5,632 nt of DNA from Actinomycetes bacterium (GTDB lineage: Bacteria; Actinomycetota; Acidimicrobiia; Acidimicrobiales; Bog-793): the NCBI GenBank assembly GCA_021785095.1, contig JAJYGM010000712.1:1-5632 (forward strand), given 5' to 3'. Positions 4,519 to 5,632 of the stretch are shown here, in pieces. The notes under the pieces are model-generated. The model made no database searches. It saw only the letters and a list, made by a program, of their open reading frames with translations, and was not told where the DNA came from. How positions within the stretch are numbered: the first letter of the stretch is position 1; every line of letters starts with the position of its first letter. Position numbers and translations under genes: made by a program.

Positions 4519-5156
4519 GCGGTCACGAGCCCCTCGGCCGAGGCGTTCACGCAGAGGACGCGCGGACCCTCGGGGGCGTACCTCACGGCGGAGACCGAGC
4601 ACGTCGAGATGGTGAGCCGCTGGAACAGGTCGAGAGGGACGCCCGCGGCGGACGCGACGAGCGCGCGGATGGGGTCTGCGTGCGAGACCGCCACGATCGT
4701 CTGCCCGGGGTGCGCTCGGACGAGCCGTCCGAGCGCGTCCGTCGTCCGGGCGACGAGCTCGGTGAAGGACTCGCCGCCGGGGAACCCGAAGCTCGAGGGC
4801 CACCGCTGGACCGTGATCCACTCCCGCCGCCTGGAGGCCCGCTTGATCGACAGCCCCGTCCAGTCGCCGATGTCGACCTCGACGAGGCCGCGCTCGGTGC
4901 GGACCCGGACGCCGAGCGCGCGTGCGACGGGCACAGCCGTCTCCCGCGCCCGTTCGAGCGGCGACGCGTAGACGGCCACGGGTCTCGGGTCGATCGCGGC
5001 GATCCCCGAGGCGACCCGCTCGGCCTGCGCGCGGCCTGCAGGGGACAGGCGCAGGCCCGGGGCGCGACCGGGGAGGACCTTGCCGGTGGTGGGCGTCGCC
5101 CCGTGCCGCACGAGCAGCACCGTCGTGGGCTCGGAGTGGGGCACGGACCGGGGCAC
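4515..5156 (-). CDS. Histidine phosphatase / probable phosphomutase, MSMEG_4193 family (first gene of trio)
   Basis: A 213-residue member of the histidine phosphatase superfamily, subgroup MSMEG_4193 (TIGR03848; Rv2135c in M. tuberculosis). Catalytic features: V-R-H-G (16-19) with phospho-accepting His18; Arg69 in [10 protein letters not shown] (65-74); acid-base candidate Glu93 in V-E-V-D-I-G-D-W; and second His159 in [19 protein letters not shown] (24-34) is typical of this subgroup. It may be a phosphatase or phosphomutase acting on a small metabolite or on the product of the linked kinase-like protein; the substrate is unknown. No signal peptide. GTG 5156 is used as start as it lies 8 nt after a TACGAT -10 and no Shine-Dalgarno is present, suggesting leaderless translation; a second in-frame GTG at 5144 is possible. 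It opens a three-gene operon with 4-nt overlaps. Confidence 0.9.
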   Translation of the reverse strand: MPRSVPHSEPTTVLLVRHGATPTTGKVLPGRAPGLRLSPAGRAQAERVASGIAAIDPRPVAVYASPLERARETAVPVARALGVRVRTERGLVEVDIGDWTGLSIKRASRRREWITVQRWPSSFGFPGGESFTELVARTTDALGRLVRAHPGQTIVAVSHADPIRALVASAAGVPLDLFQRLTISTCSVSAVRYAPEGPRVLCVNASAEGLVTA

Positions 5157-5164
5157 GGACGATG

Positions 5165-5174
5165 ATCGTATGCT
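5165..5174. promoter_or_regulatory. Back-to-back -10 elements for divergent leaderless transcripts
   Basis: TATGCT (5169-5174) on the plus strand and TACGAT (5170-5165) on the minus strand both fit TANNNT and share one TA step. Plus: 7 nt then GTG 5182 of udgB. Minus: 8 nt then GTG 5156 of the phosphatase. These distances place transcription starts at or beside the start codons, and neither gene has a Shine-Dalgarno sequence in the right place. No convincing -35 is seen on either side, which is common in actinobacterial promoters. Confidence 0.55.
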
Positions 5175-5181
5175 CCCAGCG

Positions 5182-5632
5182 GTGACGTCCGACCGCCTCG
5201 GCAGCCTCTCGGCGGCGATCGTCGCCTGTCGTCGCTGTCCGAGGCTGGTCGCGTGGCGCGAGGAGGTCCCGCCACGGGCCGCATTCCGCGCCGAGGCCTA
5301 CTGGCGCAGGCCGGTGCCCGGTTTCGGCGATCCCGACGCCACGGTGGTGGTGGTGGGGCTCGCGCCGGCAGCCCACGGCGCCAACCGCACGGGGCGCATG
5401 TTCACCGGCGACCGCTCGGGCGACTGGCTCTACCGGGCCATGTGGCGAGCCGGGATGGCCAGCCAGCCCGAGAGCCGTGCCCCGGGCGACGGGCTCGAGC
5501 TCGTGGGGGCGTGGGTCACGGCGGCCGTGCGCTGTGCGCCGCCCGCCAACAAGCCGACGCCCGAAGAGCGCGCCTCGTGCTTGTGCCACCTGCGCGAGGA
5601 GCTGTCGCTCCTCACGCGCGCGCGGGTGATCG
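5182..5632 (+). CDS. udgB: Uracil-DNA glycosylase family 5 (UdgB), N-terminal part
   Basis: The first 150 codons of a family 5 uracil-DNA glycosylase (M. tuberculosis homologue Rv1259); the frame stays open to the window end. The enzyme removes uracil, and in this family also some other deaminated purines and pyrimidines, from DNA in base excision repair. Residues from GTG 5182: iron-sulfur cysteines Cys16 and Cys19 in C-R-R-C-P, Cys118 in V-R-C-A-P-P and Cys133; [12 protein letters not shown]; the family motif [14 protein letters not shown] (59-72) followed by M-F-T-G-D-R-S-G (73-80); and N-K-P-T-P-E-E-R. Between R-E-E-V and A-A-F a few residues usual in homologues are missing. GTG 5182 is preferred because TATGCT ends 7 nt before it; in-frame ATG 5170 lies inside that -10 and would add four residues. 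It diverges from the trio operon with 25 bp between start codons. Confidence 0.93.
   Translation, partial: MTSDRLGSLSAAIVACRRCPRLVAWREEVPPRAAFRAEAYWRRPVPGFGDPDATVVVVGLAPAAHGANRTGRMFTGDRSGDWLYRAMWRAGMASQPESRAPGDGLELVGAWVTAAVRCAPPANKPTPEERASCLCHLREELSLLTRARVI

Noticed and set aside
4519..5589. Upstream extension of the DUF3090 frame to 519 codons
   Set aside because: It is the phosphatase and udgB region read in the wrong frame and strand; DUF3090 homology begins only near 4500 and the GTGA overlap gives a natural start.

Overview
The window is GC-rich, with strong G/C bias at third codon positions and GTG as a common start codon. It carries a WhiB-family gene, a family found almost only in Actinomycetota and their phages, plus a three-gene set typical of the same phylum (PI-kinase-like SCO1664 family, DUF3090, MSMEG_4193-type histidine phosphatase). 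It is therefore very probably chromosomal DNA of an actinomycete. A deep-branching class such as Acidimicrobiia is possible but cannot be fixed from sequence alone. There are no mobile elements, tRNAs, rRNAs or CRISPR arrays.

Layout. (1) 3-146, plus: the last 47 codons of a sensor histidine kinase resembling PdtaS. (2) 214-552, minus: a WhiB1/WblE-type iron-sulfur regulator converging on the kinase, the same pairing and orientation as Rv3219 (whiB1) and Rv3220c (pdtaS) in Mycobacterium tuberculosis. (3) 553-668: a divergent promoter region with a perfect CRP-type palindrome, TGTGA-N6-TCACA, just upstream of the whiB ribosome binding site. (4) 669-1532, plus: a cytoplasmic glycerophosphodiester phosphodiesterase with an unusual Gly/Ser tail encoded by ten exact-period 12-bp repeats. 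(5) 1547-2326 and 2328-3293, plus: etfB and etfA, the two subunits of electron transfer flavoprotein, 1 nt apart. (6) 3307-3330: a strong hairpin between convergent stop codons. (7) 5156 to 3332, minus: a three-gene operon (histidine phosphatase/phosphomutase, DUF3090, PI-kinase-like protein), each junction being a 4-nt GTGA overlap. (8) 5182 to the window end, plus: the start of a family 5 uracil-DNA glycosylase (UdgB), divergent from the trio operon and separated by only 25 bp.

Functional reading. The left part is signalling: a PdtaS-like kinase, an Fe-S WhiB1 regulator and a CRP-type site. The middle is lipid and energy metabolism: GDPD releases glycerol 3-phosphate from glycerophosphodiesters, and ETF carries electrons from acyl-CoA and other dehydrogenases. 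The right part is an uncharacterised but widely conserved kinase/DUF3090/phosphatase trio, tightly coupled in translation, which is the best candidate here for an undescribed biochemical system. The trio and udgB appear to be driven by back-to-back -10 elements sharing a TA step and giving leaderless mRNAs in both directions; this is inference from spacing and needs transcription start mapping.
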